Positions 57,701-64,000 of a stretch of DNA of 64,000 bases are shown here, in pieces. The notes under the pieces were generated by a model. That model ran no database searches, was not told the DNA's origin, and worked only from the letters and a program-made list of their open reading frames with translations. The stretch spans positions 27,145,486-27,209,485 of the forward strand of contig OY754980.1 of assembly GCA_963576475.1 (NCBI GenBank). Direction: 5' to 3'. A program made the position numbers and the translations under genes. Within the stretch, counting starts at the first letter, position 1, and each line of letters begins with the position of its first letter. The stretch comes from Molanna angustata (lineage: Eukaryota > Arthropoda > Insecta > Trichoptera > Molannidae).

Positions 57701-58498
57701 ATAGGGCAGTCCATAAAAAAATGATTACTTCCCTCCCAGAAAAAAAGAAACTATTACGTCTTTGTTGAGACTTTGGTAGGTACAAGCTTAAGAGGAAATT
57801 AGGGTGATGCATGAACGTTGGGTACACTACATGTGTTCATATATATAAGTTCCTTAAAAATCTCTTCTGAATATGTTCCAACATTTCAAAGTACTTTCAG
57901 CGCCCTTGAGGTGAGTTATTCACGAAAACGGCACTACATATACGACACATGGTGCTAAAACTACACATTCATACTCCAATTTGGTATGCACCTTGTCATC
58001 ATTATCCGAACATCAAGTGTTGAAACTCTTTTTATCTCAATAAACCTTTTATTGTTATTATTAAAATTAAAGTGAATTGTGGTCAATAGTTTGCTAAAAC
58101 CTTCTTCAAAATGATGTCTCTGATTCAAACATTTAAATAATACTAGAAAATAATTGTATTTAAAAATAAATTATAAAAACTGAACTACCTTCAATTTGAA
58201 GCACATTTTAACAAAACTAATAAAAATGACTCGCATAAAAATATATACGTAATAATATTTGATATAATAAGATTTATTCAAATGCCAATTGATGTTATGC
58301 TAGATTATTATACAGAATTCAAGATAATTAACCTGTCTGAAATTAAAACTACATAGGGCCGGATACCTTGTGTGTGAATTATAATACTTACGCCCGATGT
58401 TTAGGAAAACCCATTTGAAGTAAAATTTGTAGCGGAGTTACATTCTGCTTGGAAATTTTACTTGGGGTTGATATTTTTCTGGGTGGCAAAGCCGTCAT
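36778..58498 (-). CDS. UBASH3: UBASH3 (TULA/STS) homologue, 14 exons
   Basis: Exons, 5' to 3' on the minus strand: 58392-58498, 56787-57027, 51574-51769, 50358-50447, 47673-47842, 46441-46579, 45612-45707, 45196-45468, 44627-44703, 44372-44529, 42907-43073, 41684-41819, 38169-38308, 36778-37010. All join in frame at GT-AG sites: 740 residues (710 without exon 4). Seen: UBA domain ([14 protein letters not shown], ~23-60); 2H phosphoesterase with two HxT motifs (His108-Val-Thr, His223-Ile-Thr); SH3 ([14 protein letters not shown] ... [11 protein letters not shown] ... GYLPAVY); acidic/Pro-rich linker; histidine-phosphatase domain with VMRHGER (His480) and VGHAS (His672), both catalytic histidines present. 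Such proteins bind ubiquitin and, in vertebrates, restrain Syk/ZAP-70 kinase signalling. Retained catalytic residues suggest an active phosphatase. The introns hold many mobile elements. Confidence 0.93.
37166..37307. mobile_element. Foldback element in UBASH3 intron 13
   Basis: Arms 37166-37209 and 37264-37307 are inverted copies, broken only by a 2-bp insertion and one mismatch ('ttatgacaatg-ttaatatgaac' ...). The loop is less AT-rich and contains 'agccgaaacggtcgtcgg'. Noncoding. Confidence 0.8.
37989..38030. repeat. Perfect 19-bp hairpin, UBASH3 intron 13
   Basis: AAATAAAATAATGCCTGAA (37989-38007) and its exact reverse complement (38012-38030) flank a 4-nt loop. Transcribed as part of the UBASH3 pre-mRNA. 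Confidence 0.75.
38454..41123 (+). mobile_element. RNase-H-bearing LINE (I/R1/LOA-like), split by a CR1 LINE
   Basis: The left part (38454-38998) encodes [33 protein letters not shown] and the RNase H start [20 protein letters not shown] ... [11 protein letters not shown]. The right part (about 40331-41048) resumes with the missing RNase H half ([31 protein letters not shown]) and the C-terminal Cys-His motif [20 protein letters not shown]. The catalytic acidic residues are present (D in TDGS, E in QAE, D in SDSQA, D in EEADALA). It is 5'-truncated, has a poly(A) tail (41111-41123) and a 12-bp target duplication AACATTCCAAAA (38443-38454 and 41124-41135). Confidence 0.85.
38999..40328 (-). 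mobile_element. CR1-type LINE nested in the RNase-H LINE
   Basis: An uninterrupted 416-codon ORF (40319-39069, minus) covers most of a reverse transcriptase: [28 protein letters not shown] (catalytic Asp), [28 protein letters not shown] (catalytic ADD), then [14 protein letters not shown] and the CR1-like tail [12 protein letters not shown]. The 5' end with endonuclease is missing. The 3' end is an (AAT)n run (38999-39018). The open frame implies a fairly recent insertion. It lies in UBASH3 intron 12 in the gene's own orientation. Confidence 0.88.
41124..41338. repeat. 60-bp tandem repeat
   Basis: The 60-bp unit 'tatacaacaaaattatattt...' is repeated with essentially perfect identity at 41161, 41221 and 41281, with a partial unit before. 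A further partial unit lies at 38414-38454, on the far side of the LINE, showing that the LINE landed inside the array. Confidence 0.9.
41412..41466 (-). repeat. SINE 3' tail
   Basis: 'gtgggcttattgccatcaggcaatttcttcca' matches the SINE tail of 3043-3241. Confidence 0.55.
41894..42450. mobile_element. Possible MITE in UBASH3 intron 11
   Basis: GTCTTACTTAT (41894-41904) and its exact inverse ATAAGTAAGAC (42440-42450) bound a 557-bp segment. 'cttacttataaacgta' (about 41980) also pairs with 'tacgtttataagtaag' near the right end. No ORF. No target duplication seen. Confidence 0.45.
43190..44260. repeat. 84-bp minisatellite in UBASH3 intron 10
   Basis: About five units of an 84-bp sequence built from shorter 'gtgtacataaa'/'gtgcataaatgg' motifs fill 43190-43640. 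Degenerate units continue at 44140-44260 beyond an inserted hAT element. Apparent minus-strand ORFs (43164-43794) are products of the repeat. Confidence 0.88.
43685..44135. mobile_element. hAT nonautonomous element with perfect 8-bp TSD
   Basis: The ends CAAGGCCGTAGCCAG and, inverted, CAAGGCTGTAGCCAG match over 15 bp with one mismatch. The flanks are AATGTATG on both sides (43677-43684 and 44136-44143). The 451-bp body has runs of G and C near its ends and an (AC)n stretch at about 43988-44006. No transposase is encoded. Confidence 0.88.
46018..46355 (+). mobile_element. LINE fragment (pre-RT region) in UBASH3 intron 6
   Basis: [18 protein letters not shown] ... [26 protein letters not shown] resembles the linker between endonuclease and reverse transcriptase in CR1/Jockey-type ORF2. 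It then passes straight into a tail, 'cccaataaatgttttattattat'. It is an internally deleted copy. Confidence 0.5.
46970..47459 (+). mobile_element. RNase-H LINE 3' fragment with 11-bp TSD
   Basis: [20 protein letters not shown] is the end of the RNase H domain (conserved Asp in the ADELA motif) and continues into the 102-codon ORF 47059-47367 of an I/R1/LOA-like LINE. It ends in a poly(A) run (47445-47459) and is bounded by TATCTACGGCC at 46959-46969 and 47460-47470. Situated in UBASH3 intron 5, antisense to it. Confidence 0.85.
48013..48190 (-). repeat. Dispersed repeat, copy 2 (see 28060-28230)
   Basis: Inverse copy of 28060-28230; shared blocks include 'gaatgtagtgc', 'gtgtggggata' and 'ccacattgtggga'. 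Confidence 0.65.
48540..48925 (+). mobile_element. Dispersed TIR element family, copy 2
   Basis: Same orientation as the copy at 28660-28995. Here the left terminal repeat is still visible ('gacgaagataggatactatagaagaacca') as the inverse of the right one ('tggttcttc.acaatatcccaacttcgtc' type). Confidence 0.7.
49815..49912 (-). repeat. Dispersed repeat, copy 2 (see 11998-12095)
   Basis: 'gcttttcgggcaactaacaggtac' to 'aataacaagttgccacattctg' is the inverse of 11998-12095. Confidence 0.6.
50605..50705 (-). repeat. Partial SINE
   Basis: A B-box-like GGGTTCGATGC on the minus strand, followed by the family's 'ctctgagtgggtac' end, marks a degraded copy of the SINE at 3043-3241. Confidence 0.45.
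50993..51158. repeat. 58-bp tandem repeat, three units
   Basis: The unit beginning 'ccagcacatgactataggct' is repeated three times with one mismatch, in UBASH3 intron 3. The third copy is incomplete at its end. Confidence 0.9.
51205..51365 (-). mobile_element. LINE 3' remnant (RTE-like tail)
   Basis: On the minus strand, [11 protein letters not shown], then after stops and a frameshift [24 protein letters not shown], matches the GRP-x-RW ... WR ... KADPTI-x-WD tail of RTE-like ORF2. Degenerate. Confidence 0.6.
51852..51904 (-). repeat. SINE 3' tail
   Basis: 'ggcaggttcattgccatttgtcaattttttcaactaaccag' matches the SINE tail motif. Confidence 0.5.
51941..52567 (-). mobile_element. PIF/Harbinger-like relic
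   Basis: The ends CTAAAGGTGATATCAGACGG and, inverted, CTAAAGGAGATATCAGACGG are 20-bp TIRs with one mismatch. The ends are packed with GTTCA/GAATGAAC repeats. The minus-strand ORF 52242-52433 reads [20 protein letters not shown], the RRRWWVRPW-type N-terminus of HARBI1-like transposases, then stops. The nuclease domain is absent. Confidence 0.75.
52893..52955 (+). repeat. 57-bp direct repeat (partner at 55527-55582)
   Basis: 'gattacataatatctaac ... attatagttttacatca' recurs at 55527-55582 in the same orientation, so the pair brackets the Harbinger-distal part of intron 2 with its TIR element and LINE. Origin unclear. Confidence 0.6.
53060..53475 (-). mobile_element. Dispersed TIR element family, copy 3 (most complete)
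   Basis: The left terminus (53063-53140) and right terminus (about 53380-53455) are inverted repeats of over 55 bp: ATTTTTATTGAC, then TCTCAATAGAGACGA, then GTTGGGATATTGTAGAAG, up to AACCAGGAACT. The body is inverted relative to 28660-28995. No ORF: a nonautonomous DNA element. Confidence 0.75.
53493..55510 (-). mobile_element. Jockey/CR1-like LINE, 527-codon ORF
   Basis: The ORF (55393-53810, readable to about 55505 upstream) contains a whole reverse transcriptase: [58 protein letters not shown] (catalytic Asp), [31 protein letters not shown] (catalytic ADD) and the C-terminal region. The endonuclease part is missing. A 3' UTR with polyadenylation-like AATAAA and an A/AAAT-rich tail runs to about 53493. 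The intact RT suggests recent arrival. It is in sense orientation in UBASH3 intron 2. Confidence 0.88.
55527..55582 (+). repeat. 57-bp direct repeat, second copy
   Basis: Diverged direct copy of 52893-52955. Confidence 0.6.
55583..56580. other. UBASH3 intron 2, nothing recognised
   Basis: AT-rich intronic sequence without recognisable elements. Confidence 0.5.
56588..56716 (+). repeat. tRNA-derived SINE, partial
   Basis: GGGTTTGATCCCCAGC (B box) and 'acttctctgggctgg', 'actggttagttgaaagaaatt' follow the order of the SINE at 3043-3241, on the plus strand. Confidence 0.65.
57112..57175 (+). mobile_element. RTE-type LINE tail
   Basis: 'gagaaggataaggcccatcctgggctatcgagccacttatgatgatgat' parallels the 3' end at 30290-30350 with its (ATG)n terminus; only the last ~60 bp remain. 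Confidence 0.5.
57182..57573 (+). repeat. 77-bp tandem repeat, five units
   Basis: Units begin TTTAAGTGCGACACCTGTTC at 57182, 57259, 57339, 57416 and 57493. One unit is longer by 3 bp. The array adjoins the RTE tail in UBASH3 intron 1. Confidence 0.9.
57574..58391. other. UBASH3 intron 1 remainder
   Basis: No gene. 'tatctcaataaaccttttattgttattatt' (about 58035-58062) looks like a LINE 3' end, so part of 57600-58065 may be an old LINE copy that I cannot translate. Confidence 0.4.
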
Positions 58499-58811
58499 TA
58501 TAAAGTAAATTTTATTAATCACACCGAATTGTTTACGTATTATATCGTTGTCAAGTATTTCATAGATAAAAATATTTTTGACACATTTTTTTCATCTATA
58601 GAAAACTACAAAATAAATCAGTGATACTTCAACTTTAGTATTTTTTATATAGCAATACTGATATTAAATGTCAGAATATGTAGTTATTTCTATGGAATAT
58701 TTGAAAAAGTTGTCAATCGGTATCATTTCGATGTAGTTTGTTTAAAATATTAACAAATAAAACAGTTTAGTTTAGATAACAATCTTAATAACAATTAATA
58801 AAATATAAACC
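58499..58811. promoter_or_regulatory. Bidirectional promoter region, UBASH3 / ANAPC2
   Basis: Only 313 bp separate the two start codons, which face away from each other. Both 5' UTRs and promoters must fit here unless an upstream exon exists. It is AT-rich and I can name no specific core element. Confidence 0.6.
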
Positions 58812-61181
58812 ATGACATCAGAAAAATCTACTCAATTTGCTTGGAACAAAATCTGTTTCGCTTTTCCTATTTTACAAAATTCATTGCACAGCGACTGTAC
58901 TGCTGCAGATTTTGAGGAAACGATGAACATTTTAGCAGAAATGAAACTTGAATCGAACATCAAAGATGTTGTATTAGCAAGTTTTGAATCATACTTACGT
59001 CAAAGAGACGTTCCTGATTTCTGGAAAAAATTCACAACGTTTTGCGAGGACATGGAAGGTTTTCAACTATTTAAAAATGCGGTGAAAGATTTATATGATA
59101 CTCTGTATTGTTTTATTCCAATGTTGGAGAGATTGGAGAAACTGTATACAGTTTGTGTTCCAAGGAAATCTGTTTATGGAGAGTCAAATATTATGGCTGG
59201 TTTTAAACAGTTAGTACGAGCTACACTTCTTTCACAATTGCCATTAGATTTTCAGCACATTGTGTATGCTTTTTACAAAATATCATTCAATGTATTTTGT
59301 TTCGCTGATGATCAAGCTCAGAGGGATTCAGATCAAAGTGATTCAACAGATGATGTCTCGCCTTGTGGAGGATGTAACGAATTAAAAAGTGAGTGCCAAT
59401 GCCAGTATATTGCTCGGGTATTCCGCGAAACAAACAGAAGGCTCATGGATCTTCATTTACTGGAAAGATTAACAGGTCAAGTTTTAACTAATTTGATTCA
59501 ACTGAGAATTGAGAGTCATGTCCAGACATCCTGTAAAGGAACCTTTGACGTGTCTCATATTTCAACACTAGAACTATGGCTTGATACAACTGTAATGTCT
59601 TGGCTGTCAAAAATTTATAGTGCCGGTTCTACTACACCTCCTAGTGAGGATCCATATATCAAAGATGCTATAGACAAATTCAAACATAAACTTAATTATT
59701 ACCTCTACGAAACATACACTCGAATTATGATTGATCAAATATTTGAAATTGTCATAGAATATCCCGACTCGCAAGCGGCAGTTGAAGATATTAAAATTTG
59801 TTTGGAAAAGACCGAATTACGGAGTACGTTGAGTCAAAACTTGCAAGCTGCACTAGAAAAAAGACTACTTCACCCGGGAGTTAACACTTCGGATATTCTT
59901 ACAGGTTATGTTTCTACAATCAGAGCACTGCGACATTTAGACCCATCTGGTGTACTACTTGTTACTGTGACTCAGCCAGTGCGGAGCTATTTACGTACTA
60001 GGGATGATACTGTCCGAAGCGTTGTTAGTAGTCTCACTGAAGAAGGCCCGGGAAGTGAACTTGCGGAAGAATTGGCTCGTGTTAGGGACGATCCAACTAA
60101 TCAAGCGGCTATTGAAATTGAAGATGACGTTCCTTGGGAACAATGGACTCCAGATCCAGTAGATGCTGACCCCACAACACCTTCAAAATATCGTAGTAGT
60201 AACGATATAATATCTATGCTTGTCAATGTCTATGGCAGTAAAGAATTATTTGTGAATGAATACAGAACATTACTTGCAGATAGACTTTTAGCTCAATCAA
60301 TTTTCAATGCTGAAAAAGAAATCAGATATTTGGAATTGTTAAAAATACGTTTTGGAGAATCTCAACTACACTTTTGTGAAGTTATGTTGAAGGATATATC
60401 AGATTCTAAAAGAATAAACGGACGTATTCAACAAGATCCAGTATTTGAAAAGGCCTCTCAAATAATATATACAAATGCTATGATACTTTCAGCTCAGTTT
60501 TGGCCAACCTTCAAAGACGAAACATTGGAACTGCCTTCTGCAGTCAAAGAGAACTTCGAGGCTTACACAAAAGCTTTTGAAGCTCTGAAAGGCAATCGTA
60601 CATTGTGTTGGAAGCCACATTTGGGTACTGTAAACATTGAAGTTGAAATCAATGATAAAACATTAGAATTGACTGTTTCTCCGATGCAAGCGACGATAAT
60701 TTTACATTTTCAAGAAAAGGGCGAGTGGTTATTGGAGGATTTGAGTCAAGTCATGAAAGTCCCAGCTACAATCTTGAGAAGGAAAATGACTTATTGGCAA
60801 TCGATAGGAATAATTGCCGAGACAGGAACTGACAAATATTCTCTGGTAGAGGGTGATGAATCCTCATCTCGTCCACAGATATTACCACAAACAGGTCAAG
60901 GGCAGGAAATGGTTTGTGAGGAAGAAGAAGAAAGTGCGATGGCATCGGCCCATGATCAGAGGGAAGGGGAACTTCAAGTATTTTGGACGTATATTGTCGG
61001 TATGTTAACCAATTTGGACTCGTTGGCTCTGGAGAGAATTCATCAAATGTTGAAAATGTTTGCATCACAAGGAACAGGAACTGAATGTAGTTTACAAGAA
61101 TTAAGACATTTTTTGGATAAAAAAGTTCGAAGTCACGAGTTGGTGTTTCAAGGAGGTCTTTATAAGTTGCCAAAAGTGTAA
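58812..61181 (+). CDS. ANAPC2: ANAPC2, anaphase-promoting complex subunit 2
   Basis: An intronless 789-codon ORF, close to the length of vertebrate APC2 (about 820). ANAPC2 is the cullin-like scaffold of the APC/C ubiquitin ligase. With the RING subunit ANAPC11 it forms the catalytic core that marks securin and cyclins for destruction at mitosis. Seen: an N-terminal helical repeat region (residues 1-430); the cullin-homology signature LVNVYGSKELFVNEYRTLLADRLL from about 468; KIRFGESQLHFCEVMLKDI; a winged-helix region from about 618 (VSPMQATIILHFQEKGEW); and the C-terminal APC2 winged helix from about 721 (QVFWTYIVGMLTNLDSL to GLYKLPKV). The start context AAACCATGA is good. A polyadenylation signal AATAAA lies at 61194-61199, just after the stop. 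Lack of introns might mean a retrocopy, but the intact frame and divergent promoter argue for the working gene. Confidence 0.95.
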   Translation: MTSEKSTQFAWNKICFAFPILQNSLHSDCTAADFEETMNILAEMKLESNIKDVVLASFESYLRQRDVPDFWKKFTTFCEDMEGFQLFKNAVKDLYDTLYCFIPMLERLEKLYTVCVPRKSVYGESNIMAGFKQLVRATLLSQLPLDFQHIVYAFYKISFNVFCFADDQAQRDSDQSDSTDDVSPCGGCNELKSECQCQYIARVFRETNRRLMDLHLLERLTGQVLTNLIQLRIESHVQTSCKGTFDVSHISTLELWLDTTVMSWLSKIYSAGSTTPPSEDPYIKDAIDKFKHKLNYYLYETYTRIMIDQIFEIVIEYPDSQAAVEDIKICLEKTELRSTLSQNLQAALEKRLLHPGVNTSDILTGYVSTIRALRHLDPSGVLLVTVTQPVRSYLRTRDDTVRSVVSSLTEEGPGSELAEELARVRDDPTNQAAIEIEDDVPWEQWTPDPVDADPTTPSKYRSSNDIISMLVNVYGSKELFVNEYRTLLADRLLAQSIFNAEKEIRYLELLKIRFGESQLHFCEVMLKDISDSKRINGRIQQDPVFEKASQIIYTNAMILSAQFWPTFKDETLELPSAVKENFEAYTKAFEALKGNRTLCWKPHLGTVNIEVEINDKTLELTVSPMQATIILHFQEKGEWLLEDLSQVMKVPATILRRKMTYWQSIGIIAETGTDKYSLVEGDESSSRPQILPQTGQGQEMVCEEEEESAMASAHDQREGELQVFWTYIVGMLTNLDSLALERIHQMLKMFASQGTGTECSLQELRHFLDKKVRSHELVFQGGLYKLPKV

Positions 61182-61193
61182 ATGAAATTTTTG

Positions 61194-61199
61194 AATAAA
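61194..61199 (+). terminator. ANAPC2 polyadenylation signal
   Basis: AATAAA 13 bp after the ANAPC2 stop codon; a very short 3' UTR would result. Confidence 0.55.
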
Positions 61200-61289
61200 T
61201 ACAATTTTTCAATTTTAAGAGCTTTAATAATTATTTTTATTTATCAACAATCCATTAATGTAAGTTGTACTGGAACTTCATAGTATAGT

Positions 61290-61830
61290 AAACTCTCTAC
61301 AAAGTGCAAATACGCCCAATTATTGAATATGATAGTCACCTCTGGAGTGGCGTCCCCAATACCTACTGAATACCCGCGATGCTGTATAAGGACGTGCTGT
61401 ACGTCTGATTAACGACCCATCACTGAATGATGGATTGCATAGAACACAGATGCTAAGTCGGTATTCTAAGTTTATTCTATAGATACTACCACGGGAGATG
61501 CTAGAAGAACTTGCATCCCTGGTCCCTCTTCTACCCATTCACAATAGTCACTTGTTTTATTCAATCTCAACACCCGTTCACAGTAAACCTTCAATACACA
61601 CGAACCAGTCGCTTCTCGAACTAGTTTACTAACACAGCACCCTGACTGTGGAACGATCTTCCGAATTCTGTGTATCCACCTTCTTACAACCCGGATCTTT
61701 TTAAAACCCAAATTAATAATTTCCTGAGCAGGTTGCAAACCCTCACCAACGCTATGTAGTGCGCTTCTTTGGAAGAATATAATTTACCCGAATCCTAATC
61801 CTACATAGTTATGTTATAAAAAGAGTGCTA
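61290..61830 (+). mobile_element. Degenerate LINE copy, relative of 10263-11511
   Basis: 'caaatacgcccaattattgaatatg-cagtcacctctggagtggc'-type sequence and the whole following 3' portion match 10970-11500 at the nucleotide level, but with many indels and stops (stretches readable as RPIIEY, LWNDLPNSVYP). Older than its relative. Confidence 0.8.
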
Positions 61831-62685
61831 AAAATGTATTAATAAAAGACATGGTCATTTGAAAATGTAAATTATGATATAATTTAAATGAAAGAGACAA
61901 TGGTGTAATAAGATCAATTTTTAATAAGGAAATCATTATGCCTGTATAATATATTACATGTTGTACATATTTATTGTTATTAAATGTTATGTAATAGAAT
62001 TTAGGTTGGTTGGAAGAAATTGCCTTATGGCAATAAACCTGCCTTTGTACACATGTACATAAATTATATAAATAAATAGAATTAAGGCATAGAATATCAT
62101 TCTTATGGGAAACAAAATGAAATTCAAATAAATGTTTACTGAACAGATTTATTATATATTTTTATTAAGTTACAGGAGGTATGATTAACATAATAATAAT
62201 AATAAATATAAAAATATTGCCATTATCAAAATATGTATAATAATCTAACAGGGTGATTGTATGTAAACAACAATATCAATGTCACAAACATTTATATTTA
62301 AATTACTTGAGTCAGTCTCAATATGGTTAAATACTGAAAATAAAATACCAATAGTGCGTAGTTATTGTATTAATTGTAAACACTTATTTGCGTCCCGTGC
62401 AACTGGTGAATTTCCATCCTGTTAAGTGACAATTTCTTCCAGTGTTTCCAGTTACAGAGAGGCAAGAATTGCGTGCAAAACTATTTTTTGATAAATCTTT
62501 CCCAAGATGTCTACACAGAAGTGAAACAAATTATTACCTAAGTATATTATGGGGTCAGCCAATTAGTTCAAAACCAAACGAAAAAAATTATATTATATCT
62601 TGCATATCATATAGAGCAGCACTTTTCAATATTATACAAAATAAATCTTATATATTATGTAAAAAGGAAGGAGTCATACTGATAT
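61831..62685. other. AT-rich, with a SINE tail
   Basis: A SINE tail lies at 62000-62060 on the plus strand ('ggaagaaattgccttatggcaataaacc'). An 81-codon ORF (62442-62687) has no recognisable motif and I do not support it as a gene. Confidence 0.5.
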
Positions 62686-62686
62686 A

Positions 62687-62832
62687 GGTACTCTTATTGT
62701 TCATGAGCACCAGCACACACACTTACACTCCAGATTAGGTTAGGTTGGACTCCTATTTGGCTGAATAAAAAAAACCTAATCTAACCTAAAAAGTGCGAGT
62801 GCTGGTATTTATGTAACTGAAGAGTACCTTGT
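62687..62832. mobile_element. Small inverted-repeat element with TTAGG motifs
   Basis: GGTACTCTT...ACCAGCAC at the left and its inverse at the right (GTGCTGGT...AAGAGTACC) frame an inner inverted pair, GATTAGGTTAGGTT against AACCTAATCTAACCT. ~145 bp, noncoding. Confidence 0.65.
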
Positions 62833-62991
62833 TTTCTTCCTTTCTTTGCTTTGTACATAATATATAAAGATTATATATCTACTCCTTCCTGACAGCCTTT
62901 TACAGACTCAATTGAAAACAACTTTAAGATGGTGAAAATAATCTACCAGAATCTGAGAGCTCCAAGAATAGGCGTCGAGAATAATAATAAT

Positions 62992-63062
62992 AAAGGCTTC
63001 CTTGCACCCTGCGCAAGTGGTTAGTTCATTGCCATATGGCATTTCCTTCCAACTAACTGGTC
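62992..63062 (-). repeat. SINE 3' tail
   Basis: 'ggcttccttgcaccctgcgcaagtgg ... ccatatggcatttccttccaactaact', preceded by an AATAATAATAAT run, matches the SINE tail. Confidence 0.65.
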
Positions 63063-63063
63063 G

Positions 63064-63459
63064 GTGGAGAATACATGTTGTGAAGTAGGACCAAATTTAA
63101 TTTACATTCAGTTATATTGTATAAAAATGTACCCCATTGATTTTACATTTTTTTTACACAACTGTTTTTGTACAAAATCCGAACTGACAAATTCTAATAT
63201 TATTTTCACAATTGAAAATTACTGGCATACTAAAATTAAACACTTAAAATACAATATTTCATTAGTATGTGTTAATAAACTAACATGTAGTATTAACCGT
63301 GTAAAATTATGTCATATTAATGTAACTACAGAAAAATGGGTTTATGGAAAATTTAAGTACATTTTCGAAATTACTACTAAAATGGATTTATCTTTAGTAC
63401 AAACAACAGACAAAAGATTGATTATTATTTATGTAAATTTTAAGGGATGTATATACTAA
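63064..63459 (+). CDS. Hypothetical ORF, doubtful
   Basis: 131 codons open in AT-rich DNA, with 9 cysteines or so in the first 80% and no domain I recognise. It starts directly after a SINE tail. Codon use is dominated by A/T-ending codons, as chance ORFs here would also be. It could be an exon of an unseen gene running off the window, a mobile-element relic or chance. Confidence 0.15.
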   Translation: MENTCCEVGPNLIYIQLYCIKMYPIDFTFFLHNCFCTKSELTNSNIIFTIENYWHTKIKHLKYNISLVCVNKLTCSINRVKLCHINVTTEKWVYGKFKYIFEITTKMDLSLVQTTDKRLIIIYVNFKGCIY

Positions 63460-63789
63460 GGAAAGATTTTCATGGTATTTGCACACAAAAAAATAATATT
63501 ATTTTTTAAATCAGTGAAATATTCAAAAAAAATATTTAATGGATCACTGATTGGATCAAGGTTTGATTGTTCAATTAGATATACATGCATAAAGAATGCA
63601 AAAAAATTAAAATTAACAACTTAGTAAAGTGTTAAAAAATACCCACGAATTTTAAAAAAATTAAAACCTCAGTTTACAAGCAACCCCACAACCTCTTTTC
63701 AATATTTTTTTTGTATCCTTTATTAATTTTGAATGTTGTTATTCTAAACCAACAGTTAAGAAATATTATGATCCTATATGTAAAATTCA

Positions 63790-63978
63790 CCAGGGGGACA
63801 AGTTTGGTCCAACTGGCGAAATGAAAACCCTCACGAATACCCATATCATGAATATAATTATTATATGGAGTTCTATAATATCTTTAGATGTCATGAACTC
63901 CATATGATAATTATATCCATGATATGGTTAATCACAAGTGTTTTGATTTCGCCGGTTGACTCAGACTTGCCCCCCACA
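63790..63978. mobile_element. Foldback MITE, ~80-bp arms
   Basis: The left end CAGGGGGACAAGT...GGCGAAAT and the inverted right end TGGGGGGCAAGT...GGCGAAAT pair and continue through 'ccatatcatg-atataatta' to 'atatggagttc', leaving a short centre. Noncoding. Confidence 0.75.
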
Positions 63979-64000
63979 TTTCTTTTTTCAGTTATGACCA

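Noticed and set aside
62442..62687. 81-codon plus-strand ORF
   Set aside because: AT-rich chance ORF without motif; isolated from any exon I can model.
62745..62790. Interstitial telomere
   Set aside because: Only about two TTAGG-like units on each side and they form part of a small inverted-repeat element.

Overview
The window is eukaryotic nuclear DNA from an insect, most likely a moth or butterfly (Lepidoptera). It is AT-rich, its genes are split by GT-AG introns or lack introns, and its intergenic and intronic space is filled with 5'-truncated non-LTR retrotransposons, tRNA-derived SINEs and short inverted-repeat DNA elements. The order is inferred from the style of these repeats, not proven. 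There is no bacterial, plasmid or viral backbone, no CRISPR array, and no functional tRNA or rRNA gene that I can support.

Six host genes can be modelled. (1) CDPF1, minus strand, 6453-6812: a small cysteine-rich protein. (2) IBA57, minus, 7698-8771, intronless: a mitochondrial Fe-S cluster assembly factor. (3) A THAP zinc-finger gene, plus, two coding exons at 10014-10224 and 12553-12875. Its intron carries one retrotransposon nested in another. (4) ALG12, plus, eight exons over 20495-27625: an ER mannosyltransferase with an unusual ~300-residue charged C-terminal extension. (5) A UBASH3 (TULA/STS) homologue, minus, fourteen exons over 36778-58498: UBA, 2H-phosphoesterase, SH3 and histidine-phosphatase domains, including a frame-neutral 90-nt exon that may be alternatively spliced. 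(6) ANAPC2, plus, 58812-61181, intronless: the cullin-like subunit of the anaphase-promoting complex. UBASH3 and ANAPC2 diverge from a 313-bp gap that probably holds a shared promoter. IBA57 and the THAP gene also diverge. The genes belong to unrelated housekeeping or signalling pathways, so there is no operon-like logic.

Layout. 1-6.4 kb: AT-rich, with small hAT-like, pogo-like and other inverted-repeat elements and a SINE. 6.4-12.9 kb: CDPF1, IBA57, THAP. 12.9-20.4 kb: minisatellite, hairpins, a duplicated unknown repeat and two GC-rich islands of unknown nature. 20.5-27.6 kb: ALG12, with a 1.5-kb TIR transposon in intron 6. 27.6-36.7 kb: gene-poor, with two RTE-like LINE fragments and interspersed repeats. 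36.8-58.5 kb: UBASH3, whose introns hold a CR1-type LINE inside an RNase-H LINE inside a 60-bp tandem array, an 8-bp-TSD hAT element inside an 84-bp minisatellite, a PIF/Harbinger relic, a Jockey/CR1-like LINE with a 527-codon ORF, and several satellites. 58.8-61.2 kb: ANAPC2. 61.2-64 kb: LINE remnant, SINE tails and two foldback elements.

I found no convincing new multi-gene system. The most notable observations are the ALG12 C-terminal extension, the UBASH3 cassette exon, the TIR element in ALG12 intron 6 and the dated nested insertions.
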